Part shown: in pieces, positions 1-7,093 of the stretch
Position numbering within the stretch: position 1 is the stretch's first letter
How the letters are laid out: every line of letters starts with the position of its first letter
NCBI GenBank assembly: GCA_036501345.1
Contig: DASYAN010000465.1
Span: forward strand, 1-11,815
Length of the DNA: 11,815 nt
Origin: DASYAN01 sp036501345
GTDB taxonomy: Bacteria; Chloroflexota; Ktedonobacteria; Ktedonobacterales; Ktedonobacteraceae
Direction: 5' to 3'
The notes under the pieces: generated by a model
What the model was told of the DNA's origin: nothing
What the model saw: the letters and a program-made list of their open reading frames with translations, nothing else
Database searches by the model: none
Program-made: the position numbers and the translations under genes

Positions 1-1072
1 AAGGAAGCGGTCCTCCTTGTTGAGGTGGTGTATTTACTTGTAATGCCTGTTGGGTTGGATTTGCAGGAAAATTGGTCTGTAGAGGTGATATTATAGGAAT
101 AGTATTATTTAATGGAGCGGTTTGCTGCCCCTGATCGGGAGTATCATGTGTTGCTCCAGGTTGCGACACTGTAGATATCAGGGCTGTACTGAAAGGAGAT
201 GAGAAAGAGCTCGGTAGTAGAATAGCTGTAGGCAGAGAAGAAGCTGATCCTTGCACCAAACAAGAGGCTTGCTCAAACGCTTTGGCAAAGGCCTTTACAT
301 TGGTAAAACGTTGCTGCGGATCTTTTGCCAGAGCAGAGAAGACAACCGCTTCGACTTCGCGCGAAATGCCGGGAATATTCCCATACAACGAGGGAGGCTT
401 AGACATCATATGCTGGGTTGCAATCTCAAATAGGGAACCTTGAAAAGGGCGATGGCCACTTAACCATTCATAGACAACAACCCCGAGAGCATACTGGTCG
501 CTGGCAGGGCGTGGCTTGCCGTTCATCTGCTCAGGAGCCATGTATGCAATGGTACCAGCCATCTCTTTAGCCGTTTGAGAAGTTGTATTCTGAACAGCTT
601 GGACTAGACCAAAATCGCTGAGTAATACCTTTCTATCCGCTCGCAGCAAAAAATTTTCGGGCTTGATGTCCCGATGTATCAACTTTCTACTATGTGCGTA
701 GTATAAAGCATCAGCAATCTGGTTTACGTAAGGTACCACATGTACTGGCGACAAGCGCGTGCCCGCAGGATAGGCCTGCCGTAGAGCCCCATGAGGTGCA
801 TATTCCATCACTAGAAAAGGGACACCATTCTCTACGCCAAAGTCCAGGACACGCACGATATGCGGATGAATTAAACTGGCAATCGTTCTTGCTTCATTGC
901 GAAATTGTTCTAGATTTGAGCCAACCAGACGCATTTGCAGCACTTTAACAGCTGCCAGAGTCTGTAAGTGAATATGCTCACCAAGATAAACATCAGCAAA
1001 GCCCCCTTGTCCCAATAAATGGACCAGACGGTAGCTTCCCAACTGTTGTCCAATACGTTCCTCCACACCCAT
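1..1072 (-). CDS. Ser/Thr protein kinase (PknB/Hanks type), C-terminus cut by window edge
   Basis: Eukaryotic-type kinase that transfers ATP phosphate to Ser/Thr of unknown targets. Reading in from 1072, 357 codons are visible. Kinase domain about residues 14-265: glycine loop GQGGFADV (21-28), ATP lysine K43, helix-C glutamate E60, catalytic HRDIKPEN (133-140), DFG (153-155) and APE (179-181), so it should be active. From about residue 268 the protein becomes a Pro/Thr/Ser/Gln-rich linker that runs off the window; no membrane segment is visible yet. Start: the ATG at 1072-1070 lies only 1 base after the Shine-Dalgarno TAAGGAG (1080-1074), whereas the in-frame GTG at 1066-1064 has an ideal 7-base spacing, so translation may really begin two codons later. 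The N-terminal wording (ERIGQQLGSYRL) is typical, in my experience, of the expanded kinase families of Ktedonobacteria. The C-terminal sensor or effector part is unknown. Confidence 0.95.
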   Translation of the reverse strand, partial: MGVEERIGQQLGSYRLVHLLGQGGFADVYLGEHIHLQTLAAVKVLQMRLVGSNLEQFRNEARTIASLIHPHIVRVLDFGVENGVPFLVMEYAPHGALRQAYPAGTRLSPVHVVPYVNQIADALYYAHSRKLIHRDIKPENFLLRADRKVLLSDFGLVQAVQNTTSQTAKEMAGTIAYMAPEQMNGKPRPASDQYALGVVVYEWLSGHRPFQGSLFEIATQHMMSKPPSLYGNIPGISREVEAVVFSALAKDPQQRFTNVKAFAKAFEQASCLVQGSASSLPTAILLPSSFSSPFSTALISTVSQPGATHDTPDQGQQTAPLNNTIPIISPLQTNFPANPTQQALQVNTPPQQGGPLP

Positions 1073-1342
1073 ACTCCTTAAGCAACACTACGTATTCCAA
1101 CACCACCTCCATGCATTCTGAAGGAATAAACGAACTGTTCAGAACGATTTTTGGGCATTTCCTAATGCCACTATCACTGGAAAAATATGATTATATATCA
1201 TAATGTTTCTTCAATATAAATTTTTAGCGGTATATTTGGATTATTATGAAAAAGGTAGAAAAAAAGAATTTTCCTATTTATCATAATATAAAAAAGCCTA
1301 CTCCGTATCTTAACAGAGTTTATCAAAGCAGTAAAGATTGAT
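1073..1342. other. AT-rich intergenic spacer upstream of the kinase gene
   Basis: No gene was found here. The stretch 1180-1300 is very AT-rich. It contains a 6-bp inverted repeat TATGAT/ATCATA (1186-1202) and a small hairpin GGCATT/AATGCC (1154-1169). A moderate minus-strand promoter can be read as TTTACT (1335-1330), 17-bp spacer, TAAGAT (1312-1307); it would give the kinase a leader of about 230 bases. These are weak matches, and the true kinase promoter is not settled. Confidence 0.4.
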
Positions 1343-1351
1343 AAAATTTAG
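1343..1351. repeat. Left copy of 9-bp target-site duplication
   Basis: AAAATTTAG directly abuts the left end of the 121-bp MITE-like element. It is identical to 1473-1481, and the identity stops exactly at 9 bp on both sides. Confidence 0.75.
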
Positions 1352-1472
1352 GAGTGTGACCCAAAGTTTTGCACTACTTAGCAGAAATGAGCACGAAATT
1401 TCGTCAGGATTATTGCATGTTTGGCTTTGCTAAACATCTATACTCATAGTATGCAAAAAAAGAGCCACACTC
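1352..1472. mobile_element. MITE-like element, 121 bp, with target-site duplication
   Basis: The ends are inverted repeats. The left end reads GAGTGTGACCC and the right end, on the other strand, GAGTGTGGCTC. After short unpaired stretches both continue with TTTTGCA and then TACT, so the imperfect terminal repeat is about 25 bp. Immediately outside are identical 9-bp direct repeats, AAAATTTAG at 1343-1351 and 1473-1481, the signature of a transposition event. There is no open reading frame. The interior holds a perfect 12-bp palindrome ACGAAATTTCGT (1393-1404) and a 9-bp hairpin (1417-1425 with 1429-1437, loop TTT, one G-T pair). It must have been mobilised in trans. A 9-bp duplication is compatible with IS4-like transposases among others, but the family is not assigned. 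It sits 18 bp beyond the stop codon of the protease gene. Confidence 0.75.
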
Positions 1473-1481
1473 AAAATTTAG
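1473..1481. repeat. Right copy of 9-bp target-site duplication
   Basis: AAAATTTAG directly abuts the right end of the 121-bp MITE-like element and matches 1343-1351 perfectly. Confidence 0.75.
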
Positions 1482-1498
1482 TAGTACAATTGCCGAAA

Positions 1499-2629
1499 TT
1501 AGGCTGCGCGGTTCAGTCCAAGATTCTGTCGCACTTGGAGCGAACGCATGAGCTCTTCACGACTCAATACTCCCACGAGGTGCCCATTTTGTAGTACTGG
1601 TAACTGATCTGTATTCGCGTCAGCAAGCAGTCGAAGCGCATCTTTTAAGCTCTGTTCGGGAGAGAGCACTGGCAAACGATCAGCAAGGGTCATCACTAGT
1701 CCGATGGGAGTCTGAGACCAGTTCTCGCGCGGAATCTGGCGTATATTTGTGAGTGTTATCAGTCCTGCCAGATTATCACCTTGCATTACCAGAGCGGAAG
1801 GCAAACCCTGAGGCAAGAGATATTCATCGACGAGCTTTTGTAGCGAAATATTAGCTGGTACCGTTAGCGGATCTCTACTCATCACCTGTCCAACATTAAC
1901 ACCACTAAAGACAGACTCGAAAGTCGATTGGGTACGCTCAGCTAGTGAGGCACTCAGAAGGAACCAGCCAATAAAACCGATCCAGATACCATCCAATGTA
2001 TCGCCAGAGAAAAACTGAAAGATCCCCCAGATAATTAAGAGATAAGCAATCAGCATACCCACATTGGCCGCCGTACGGGTTGCTTTTACCGGGTTACCAC
2101 TAAGCTTCCAAGCAATTGCCTTGAGAATGCGCCCTCCGTCAAGTGGAAATCCTGGTAACAGGTTAAAGATACCAATCAGCAAATTTGAGAGCCATAGCAC
2201 TTGCAGGATACCTTCAACTGGCGACGGTGAAAAACGCAGCGGGAGCCACAGGAGGAAACATACCCCGGCGATGAGCAGACTTACCAAGGGACCTACGGCT
2301 GCAACTTTGAACTCAACACCAGCACTTTGTGCTTCTTCCTCGATATTTGCCACACCACCAAAGATGAACAGTATAATATTTTTCACTGGCAAGCCGTGTG
2401 CACGAGCGACAAGCGAGTGTCCTAATTCGTGCAAGAGCACTGAAAGAAACAGAAGCAGAGAAGCAATCAGCCCTGCCATCAAATAATTGAGCACGGAAGC
2501 ATGCGGATAGATGTGCGGAAACCAGCTAGAGGCAAGCGAGATCGTAAACAGGATAAGAGCAATAATCCAACTGAAATGGACGTAGATGTCAATGCCAGCT
2601 ATTTTGCCAATACGGAATGAATGGCCCAT
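1499..2629 (-). CDS. Site-2 protease family (M50) intramembrane zinc metalloprotease with two CBS domains
   Basis: Membrane metalloprotease of the S2P/SpoIVFB-like group that carries C-terminal CBS domains. It is expected to cleave a membrane-bound substrate, often an anti-sigma or transcription factor, within the bilayer; the substrate here is unknown. Numbering is from the ATG at 2629 (376 aa). Several hydrophobic segments fill residues 1-235. The zinc motif HELGH is at 67-71 and the third ligand lies in NLLPGFPLDGG at 156-166 (D164). Tandem CBS domains at about 247-301 and 310-366 suggest control by an adenine nucleotide. Start: the ATG at 2629 is 7 bases after GGGG of AAAGGGG; a GTG one codon upstream is less well spaced. 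A minus-strand promoter at 2704-2676 should drive it. The length and domain order are normal for the family, and the catalytic residues are intact. Confidence 0.93.
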   Translation of the reverse strand: MGHSFRIGKIAGIDIYVHFSWIIALILFTISLASSWFPHIYPHASVLNYLMAGLIASLLLFLSVLLHELGHSLVARAHGLPVKNIILFIFGGVANIEEEAQSAGVEFKVAAVGPLVSLLIAGVCFLLWLPLRFSPSPVEGILQVLWLSNLLIGIFNLLPGFPLDGGRILKAIAWKLSGNPVKATRTAANVGMLIAYLLIIWGIFQFFSGDTLDGIWIGFIGWFLLSASLAERTQSTFESVFSGVNVGQVMSRDPLTVPANISLQKLVDEYLLPQGLPSALVMQGDNLAGLITLTNIRQIPRENWSQTPIGLVMTLADRLPVLSPEQSLKDALRLLADANTDQLPVLQNGHLVGVLSREELMRSLQVRQNLGLNRAA

Positions 2630-2675
2630 CACTTTGCCCCTTTACTTACGATGCTGAGAAAGGACACTAAACAAG

Positions 2676-2704
2676 ATAGTAAAACAAGATGCACCCATTT
2701 GCAA
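2676..2704 (-). promoter_or_regulatory. Sigma-70-type promoter for the site-2 protease gene
   Basis: On the minus strand: -35 TTGCAA (2704-2699), exactly 17-bp spacer, -10 TACTAT (2681-2676). The start point would be near 2669, giving a leader of about 40 bases before the ATG at 2629. Confidence 0.55.
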
Positions 2705-2902
2705 GCAGAACTATTAGAGAAGCCTCGGCGAAGCGGGAAGGCTGGCTTGTGATGGCACACCACGTTCTAGTGAATTGGGAATTCCTTACATTTATGTATT
2801 AGGAGAGGAGGTCAACTGGGAAGCACTAAGACCGCTTGGACTGGAACCGAGAGCCTATTAAGGAAAGGCATCTCTAATATAACTCTAAAAAGACTCAGCA
2901 AA

Positions 2903-2931
2903 TTGACCATAAGATCATATCACATTATAAC
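2903..2931 (+). promoter_or_regulatory. Sigma-70-type promoter for the NYN gene
   Basis: -35 TTGACC (2903-2908), 17-bp spacer, -10 TATAAC (2926-2931). Five of six bases match consensus at -35. The start point would be near 2938, about 115 bases before the ATG at 3054. Confidence 0.6.
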
Positions 2932-2944
2932 AATATATGTTATA
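2926..2944. promoter_or_regulatory. Operator-like dyad overlapping the -10 box
   Basis: TATAACA (2926-2932), 5-base centre ATATA, TGTTATA (2938-2944): perfect 7-bp arms. The dyad covers the -10 box and the expected start point of the NYN promoter, a position suited to a repressor. No regulator is identified, and AT-rich sequence makes chance dyads more likely. Confidence 0.35.
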
Positions 2945-3053
2945 CTATCTAACCATAGGGTAGGAAGCACCTTGAAACTTGGAACTTGAACAATCGCATC
3001 TATCATCGATGCCCTCTCGCCAATAGAGAAAAAATAGTTTGGAGGAAAAATCT

Positions 3054-4400
3054 ATGTCAGAAGAAATCGCTCTATTTATTGATTTCGATAATATACGTTT
3101 CAGCATGCTGAATATTCAACGGCACGAGCCGGATCCCCAGGAACTTATTGCGGCAGCTCGGCGTTATGGCACGATCATGGTCGCTCGTGCTTATGCAGAT
3201 TGGTCGCGGCAACCAGAAACCTTCAAAGGGAGTTTAACCGCGGCAATGATTGATCGTGTTGATTGTCCAGTGAAACTCCGCCAGCGTATCCGCATCGGCC
3301 CTGCTTATGAGAGCAATCCGTTTACAAGTGGACAGAACTGGTCAAGCAATCCTTCCACTGAGAGTTCACTAAATAAGTATAGCGCTACAACAGTAGGTAC
3401 TGGACCGCTTTCTAACAATTCTCTCCAAGAGGACTCCCAACAAGATGAGCACCTACCTGAAAAGAGAGACACATTAGCGGAAGACCTGCCGTATCCGTTG
3501 GATCAAACGCACACTCAAAGTTCTCATAGCCAGTCTTTACCGATGGCCACTACTGCGGTACAAGAGAGCGAGATAGATTCTCTCGAAGATCCCTTCATAG
3601 CGCGAAGAAATACTGAGCACCTATCCGCAATTCCTGCTGAAAGTGGCAATACTGGTAGCCATAGCACCGCTGATCTGCCCTCTTTTGGCAGGCATACCAC
3701 ATCGCATCTTCCAGGCATTAATACAGGAACTACGAGTACGCTAGTGCAAAGCACGGTTGACCTCAATATGGTCATGGATATCATTGAAACTGTTTTTGAC
3801 CGTCCCAGCATCTCCACGTTTGTCTTAATGACAGGCGATAAAGATTTTACGCGCATCTGCGCACGTTTAAAGTTACGTTTAAACAAAAATGTGATTATTG
3901 TAGGTGTTCCAGGAACTGTTAGCCGAGACTTAATAAGCAGTGCCAGTCAGTTTGTACCTCTGGTCCCTCCCTCTAACACTGCAGATACCTCTCCATTGAT
4001 GGCGGCTGACTTGTCCTCTACTGGAGATATAGAAAACATTAGTACAAGAGCAATGCCAGCTATTGGTTATCCTGATGCTAATCAACTATACGAAGGATCA
4101 TCAGATACATCATCAATGCCTATCATAGATGCTCTGGACCCTCTGTTCCTGCAGTTCCTTGACTACATTGATCGTAACTGGCCTTTGCGTACAACCTCAA
4201 GTATTGCCCATTTTCTTGGTGATCCTTTCAATCCTAAAAATCGCTTCCGCGGACGTTTCACCCGAGATACGGCTCGTGAGTTATTGCATATCTGCATTCA
4301 CGAAAAGGTTCTACTCGTGCATACAGGTGCAACTGGTATACCAGAGTTGTATCTGAACCGTGCACATCCTGATGTTGCTGAGATACTGAGACATTTTTGA
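3054..4400 (+). CDS. NYN (PIN-like) domain protein with long internal insert and C-terminal helical domain
   Basis: 448 aa. NYN proteins have a PIN/FLAP-like nuclease fold thought to act on RNA with a metal ion. The first half of the fold is at residues 4-83: beta-strand ALFIDFDN with acidic D10 and D12, then ARAYADW. A hydrophilic Ser/Thr/Asn-rich insert of about 150 residues (84-232) follows. The fold resumes with VDLNMVMDIIE (D236), FVLMTGDKDF (D262 and D264) and NVIIVGVPG, up to about residue 302. After another Ser-rich linker, residues 360-448 form a compact, probably helix-turn-helix (LOTUS/OST-HTH-like) domain, an arrangement seen in LabA/limkain-type proteins. Start: ATG at 3054 is 8 bases after GGAGG (3041-3045); a TTG five codons upstream overlaps that ribosome site and is unlikely. 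The key acidic residues are present, so nuclease activity is plausible but unproven. Confidence 0.88.
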   Translation: MSEEIALFIDFDNIRFSMLNIQRHEPDPQELIAAARRYGTIMVARAYADWSRQPETFKGSLTAAMIDRVDCPVKLRQRIRIGPAYESNPFTSGQNWSSNPSTESSLNKYSATTVGTGPLSNNSLQEDSQQDEHLPEKRDTLAEDLPYPLDQTHTQSSHSQSLPMATTAVQESEIDSLEDPFIARRNTEHLSAIPAESGNTGSHSTADLPSFGRHTTSHLPGINTGTTSTLVQSTVDLNMVMDIIETVFDRPSISTFVLMTGDKDFTRICARLKLRLNKNVIIVGVPGTVSRDLISSASQFVPLVPPSNTADTSPLMAADLSSTGDIENISTRAMPAIGYPDANQLYEGSSDTSSMPIIDALDPLFLQFLDYIDRNWPLRTTSSIAHFLGDPFNPKNRFRGRFTRDTARELLHICIHEKVLLVHTGATGIPELYLNRAHPDVAEILRHF

Positions 4401-4478
4401 TGAAATATAAGTAACATCAGAGGGAAGCAATGCAGAAATTTCAATACTGATGGTGAGGAGGAATTGCCATTCTAGCAT

Positions 4479-4525
4479 TAGGCCTATTCATCCCCTGCTT
4501 TTTAAGCAGGGGATGAATAGGCCTA
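4479..4525. terminator. Perfect 22-bp hairpin between convergent genes
   Basis: Arms 4479-4500 and 4504-4525 are perfectly complementary, with a TTT loop. The inner part is CCCCTGCTT/AAGCAGGGG and each arm contains the palindrome TAGGCCTA. It lies between the ends of the NYN gene (+) and the 107-codon gene (-), so a bidirectional terminator or mRNA 3' end is the simplest role. Neither strand shows a clean U-run after the stem, so it is not a classic intrinsic terminator and might instead be a REP-like or transposon-end palindrome. Confidence 0.5.
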
Positions 4526-4560
4526 TGAAATGTCAAAAAAGTGTTAATAAGGTAATAAGA

Positions 4561-4884
4561 TTACTTGAACATTCTTTCGTTAATGAGTGCTAGCCCTGTC
4601 TTCTGCACAGAAACCTGACTGATATGCAGGCTTTGCTTATACAATTGGCTGGATAAAGAGAAAGACAGACCATAGGATGGGACTGTGATGAACAACTCAT
4701 TCCATCCTTTTATTTGCACATCATTACTATTACGGGAAAAAAACTCACAAGGTATGCCAACCATAAAAATGGCTGGAACATCTGCAGTCGCTTGTACATG
4801 GATCACTTTTCCACCAGAACGTTTTATTTCTTCTACTGCGCTTTTTGAAATATGACCCACAGCCATCCAATGCAATTCTTTCAT
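4561..4884 (-). CDS. Hypothetical protein, 107 aa
   Basis: I do not recognise this protein. It starts MKELHWMAVGHISKS, contains a predicted alternating beta/alpha pattern (a VEEIKRSGGKVIHVQA stretch at about 17-32, then AIFMVGIPCEFF at 38-49), and has no signal peptide or membrane helix; it is probably cytoplasmic. The AVEEIKRSGGKVIHVQA part looks like a helix followed by a strand, as in small alpha/beta folds. The ribosome site GGAGA (4895-4891), 6 bases before the ATG, supports translation. It is monocistronic: convergent with the NYN gene and divergent from the cyclase gene. No function is proposed. Confidence 0.7.
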   Translation of the reverse strand: MKELHWMAVGHISKSAVEEIKRSGGKVIHVQATADVPAIFMVGIPCEFFSRNSNDVQIKGWNELFITVPSYGLSFSLSSQLYKQSLHISQVSVQKTGLALINERMFK

Positions 4885-5070
4885 ATACTATTCTCCAATG
4901 GTGATAAGGTTATTATTTGCTATGAATACTCAGATAGTCTACTAGTATTAAAATACAAATACTTTAAGTCATCATTAACACTGGGTTAAAATTTCTTCCC
5001 AATCAAAAGCTCAAAATTCTCGCTCTATCATTATTTGCCGCAGGGGAGGACGGAGAGACTTAGGTTATTG

Positions 5071-5079
5071 TGCTATAAT
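5071..5079 (+). promoter_or_regulatory. Extended -10 promoter for the cyclase gene
   Basis: TG-C-TATAAT (5072-5079) is a consensus -10 hexamer with the extended TGn motif. The -35 position, around 5051-5056, is poor, which extended -10 promoters tolerate. The start point would be near 5086, about 53 bases before the proposed GTG start. Confidence 0.55.
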
Positions 5080-5138
5080 GAAGCCTGTATACTAAGTTGC
5101 TCGACGCTACTATCCTAGCGTGGATGGAGGAAGCTTGC

Positions 5139-7082
5139 GTGGTTTTACCAAATGATTGGGTAACGAAGACTGGCAGCGATTTGCGTAAGATGGAGAAAGG
5201 GCTGCAGTATATTTCGCGCTTGCTCCATGAGCATAACCGTAACCTAGAAATTGCCGTTGAGGGAAAGTATGCCAGTCAGATGAGTGATCCTCGAGTCCGT
5301 TTATTAGGTGATTGTCTATACATCAGCCATTTGGTTGATCAACAACTGGCCCAACTCAATATGGACATGCAGCGCGTTCTCCAAAATTTGGAGCAGTTGC
5401 CACAAGATAAACCTCCCTCTGGATTATTTTCCGACCCAACAAATGATGCTTTTGGAAGCGAAATTGAGCGTGGAGCACTTACAAGCAGCATTTCGCATCT
5501 CAAACAGAAGCGCAATGAACGGGAGACGCTTTATGATATTGCACGTACTCTCAACTCAACGCTGGAATTTGATGAAGTCTTACGCTTGGTAATGGATCGG
5601 GTTATTACATTTGTTGGAGCTGAACGTGGTTTTCTGACGCTAGTAAGTCCGAATACTAGCGAGCTTGAATTTGCGATTGCATGTGATGAGAATGCTCAAC
5701 CCATAGCTGAAAGCGTTTTTGCCACCGCTCCTATCAGTAGAAATACTGTAAAACGCGTTATTCGTACGCGTGAGCCAGTATTGACCAATGATGTACAGGG
5801 TGATGATATACTGAAAGCCCAGGAAAGCATTCTGACATATGGTATACGTTCGATTATGTGTGCACCCCTGGTTGTGCGTGGCGACTGTATAGGGGCTGTC
5901 TATGTCGATAGCCGTCTCTCGGCCAAAGTCTTTGAGCCCAGGCATCGTGAACTACTGCTGGCTTTCTGTAATCAAGCAGCCATTGCTATTGATAATGCTC
6001 GTCTCTTCGCCGACCTGAAAAAAACGATGCAACAGGTCAAACAAGGCAAGCAATATATGGACAATATCTTCGGATCTATTGCTAATGGCGTAATTACTAC
6101 TAATTCAGAGGGAATCGTGACTGCCTTTAATAATGCTGCAAGTATTATCTTGCGTTTGCCGAGTGACCAAGTGATCGGCAAGCATTATCAGGAAGCGTTC
6201 AAGACATTGCCTCAGGTCGGATTAGTTGAAATGTTCAGCGATGCCTATCTTGAGCATGAGCATAGTACCCTCATTGATCGTGCAATTGAATGTCCTATCC
6301 CTGGACGTGAGAGCGATAGGGTTGTCTACTTGAATTGCTATGTGAGATTACTGCGGGAGACGGATGGGACGCATATTGGCATAGCTCTTGTGATCGCTGA
6401 TCAAACTGACCTGAAGCGTTCGATGGCAAAGACAAAGGAGATTCGTGAGATCTTCGAGAAGTACGTTCATCCAAAAGTAGTAGAAGAATTGATCGAAAAT
6501 CCTCAAGCTCTGAACCTAGGTGGTGAAACGAAGGAGATTTCGGTGGTTTTTGCCGATATCCGTGGCTATACACGTTTGAGCGAGATGATGCCCCCTGAAG
6601 AGGTAATGAATCTGATTAATCGCTATCACTCATTTATGTGTGATGCCATCTGGGAGGAAGAAGGAACGCTGACCTCGTTCCAGGGAGATGCACTGATGGC
6701 AATTTTCAATGCACCATTGCTACAGAAAAGGCATGCTTTGTATGCAGTACGTGCAGCCTGGAAGATGCGTATGGCTGTGATGGAGTATCAACGGTATCTA
6801 CCACAGGAGGCTCATATTTCATTTGGTATTGGGGTAAATACGGGTCTGGCAACGGTCGGTAACGTTGGTGCTCCACAGCGTTTGCAAAATTACACAGCGA
6901 TCGGTGATGTGGTAAATGTGGCATCACGCTTGCAAAGCAATGCTACAGACAATAATATTTTGCTTAACGATACGACATATGCACAGGTCTATCGCTATGT
7001 ACAGGTAGGTCCGCCTTTTGCCCTACCAGTTAAAAACAAAAGTGTTCCACTTGCTGCTCGTCAAATGCTGGGTTTGTTCTAA
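5139..7082 (+). CDS. GAF-PAS-class III nucleotide cyclase
   Basis: 647 aa from GTG 5139. Probably a cytosolic sensor enzyme making a cyclic nucleotide. The N-terminal 115 or so residues are helical and unassigned. A GAF domain spans about 132-287 (from YDIARTLNSTLEFDEVL), a PAS domain about 306-427, and the catalytic domain about 460-630 follows a typical linker (IFEKYVHPKVVEELIENP). Metal aspartates are D473 (FADIRGYTRL) and D517 (FQGDALMAIF); the catalytic N593 and R597 are in GDVVNVASRLQ. The substrate-choosing lysine, 4 residues before the second aspartate, is S513 and its partner is T586, so ATP versus GTP cannot be predicted. Start: GGAGG (5126-5130) is 8 bases before GTG 5139. Upstream in-frame ATG 5124 and TTG 5097 have no ribosome site. 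Tail to tail with the GNAT gene, 11 bp apart. Confidence 0.93.
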   Translation: MVLPNDWVTKTGSDLRKMEKGLQYISRLLHEHNRNLEIAVEGKYASQMSDPRVRLLGDCLYISHLVDQQLAQLNMDMQRVLQNLEQLPQDKPPSGLFSDPTNDAFGSEIERGALTSSISHLKQKRNERETLYDIARTLNSTLEFDEVLRLVMDRVITFVGAERGFLTLVSPNTSELEFAIACDENAQPIAESVFATAPISRNTVKRVIRTREPVLTNDVQGDDILKAQESILTYGIRSIMCAPLVVRGDCIGAVYVDSRLSAKVFEPRHRELLLAFCNQAAIAIDNARLFADLKKTMQQVKQGKQYMDNIFGSIANGVITTNSEGIVTAFNNAASIILRLPSDQVIGKHYQEAFKTLPQVGLVEMFSDAYLEHEHSTLIDRAIECPIPGRESDRVVYLNCYVRLLRETDGTHIGIALVIADQTDLKRSMAKTKEIREIFEKYVHPKVVEELIENPQALNLGGETKEISVVFADIRGYTRLSEMMPPEEVMNLINRYHSFMCDAIWEEEGTLTSFQGDALMAIFNAPLLQKRHALYAVRAAWKMRMAVMEYQRYLPQEAHISFGIGVNTGLATVGNVGAPQRLQNYTAIGDVVNVASRLQSNATDNNILLNDTTYAQVYRYVQVGPPFALPVKNKSVPLAARQMLGLF

Positions 7083-7093
7083 CACCCAGGAGT

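Larger units (their letters stand above)
2705..3053. other. Divergent intergenic region between the protease and NYN genes
   Basis: No intact gene. On the plus strand, codons 2718-2861 stay open for 47 residues, ending in TAA, but have no start codon or ribosome site. The product would end in EALRPLGLEPRAY, and this could be the tail of a decayed, possibly transposon-derived, gene; I could not identify it. The rest holds the NYN promoter and a dyad (listed separately) and a leader of about 110 bases. Confidence 0.4.

Noticed and set aside
1073..1500. CRISPR array or iteron cluster in the AT-rich spacer
   Set aside because: The repeats there are one inverted pair and one 9-bp duplication around a single element, with no regular repeat-spacer pattern.
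2064..2486. 140-codon plus-strand open frame inside the protease gene
   Set aside because: It is antisense to a gene with intact HELGH and LDGG motifs and CBS domains; its own product shows no domain.
5097..5138. TTG or ATG start for the cyclase upstream of GTG 5139
   Set aside because: Neither has a ribosome site, and the TTG lies about 11 bases from the expected transcription start. GGAGG at ideal spacing favours GTG 5139.
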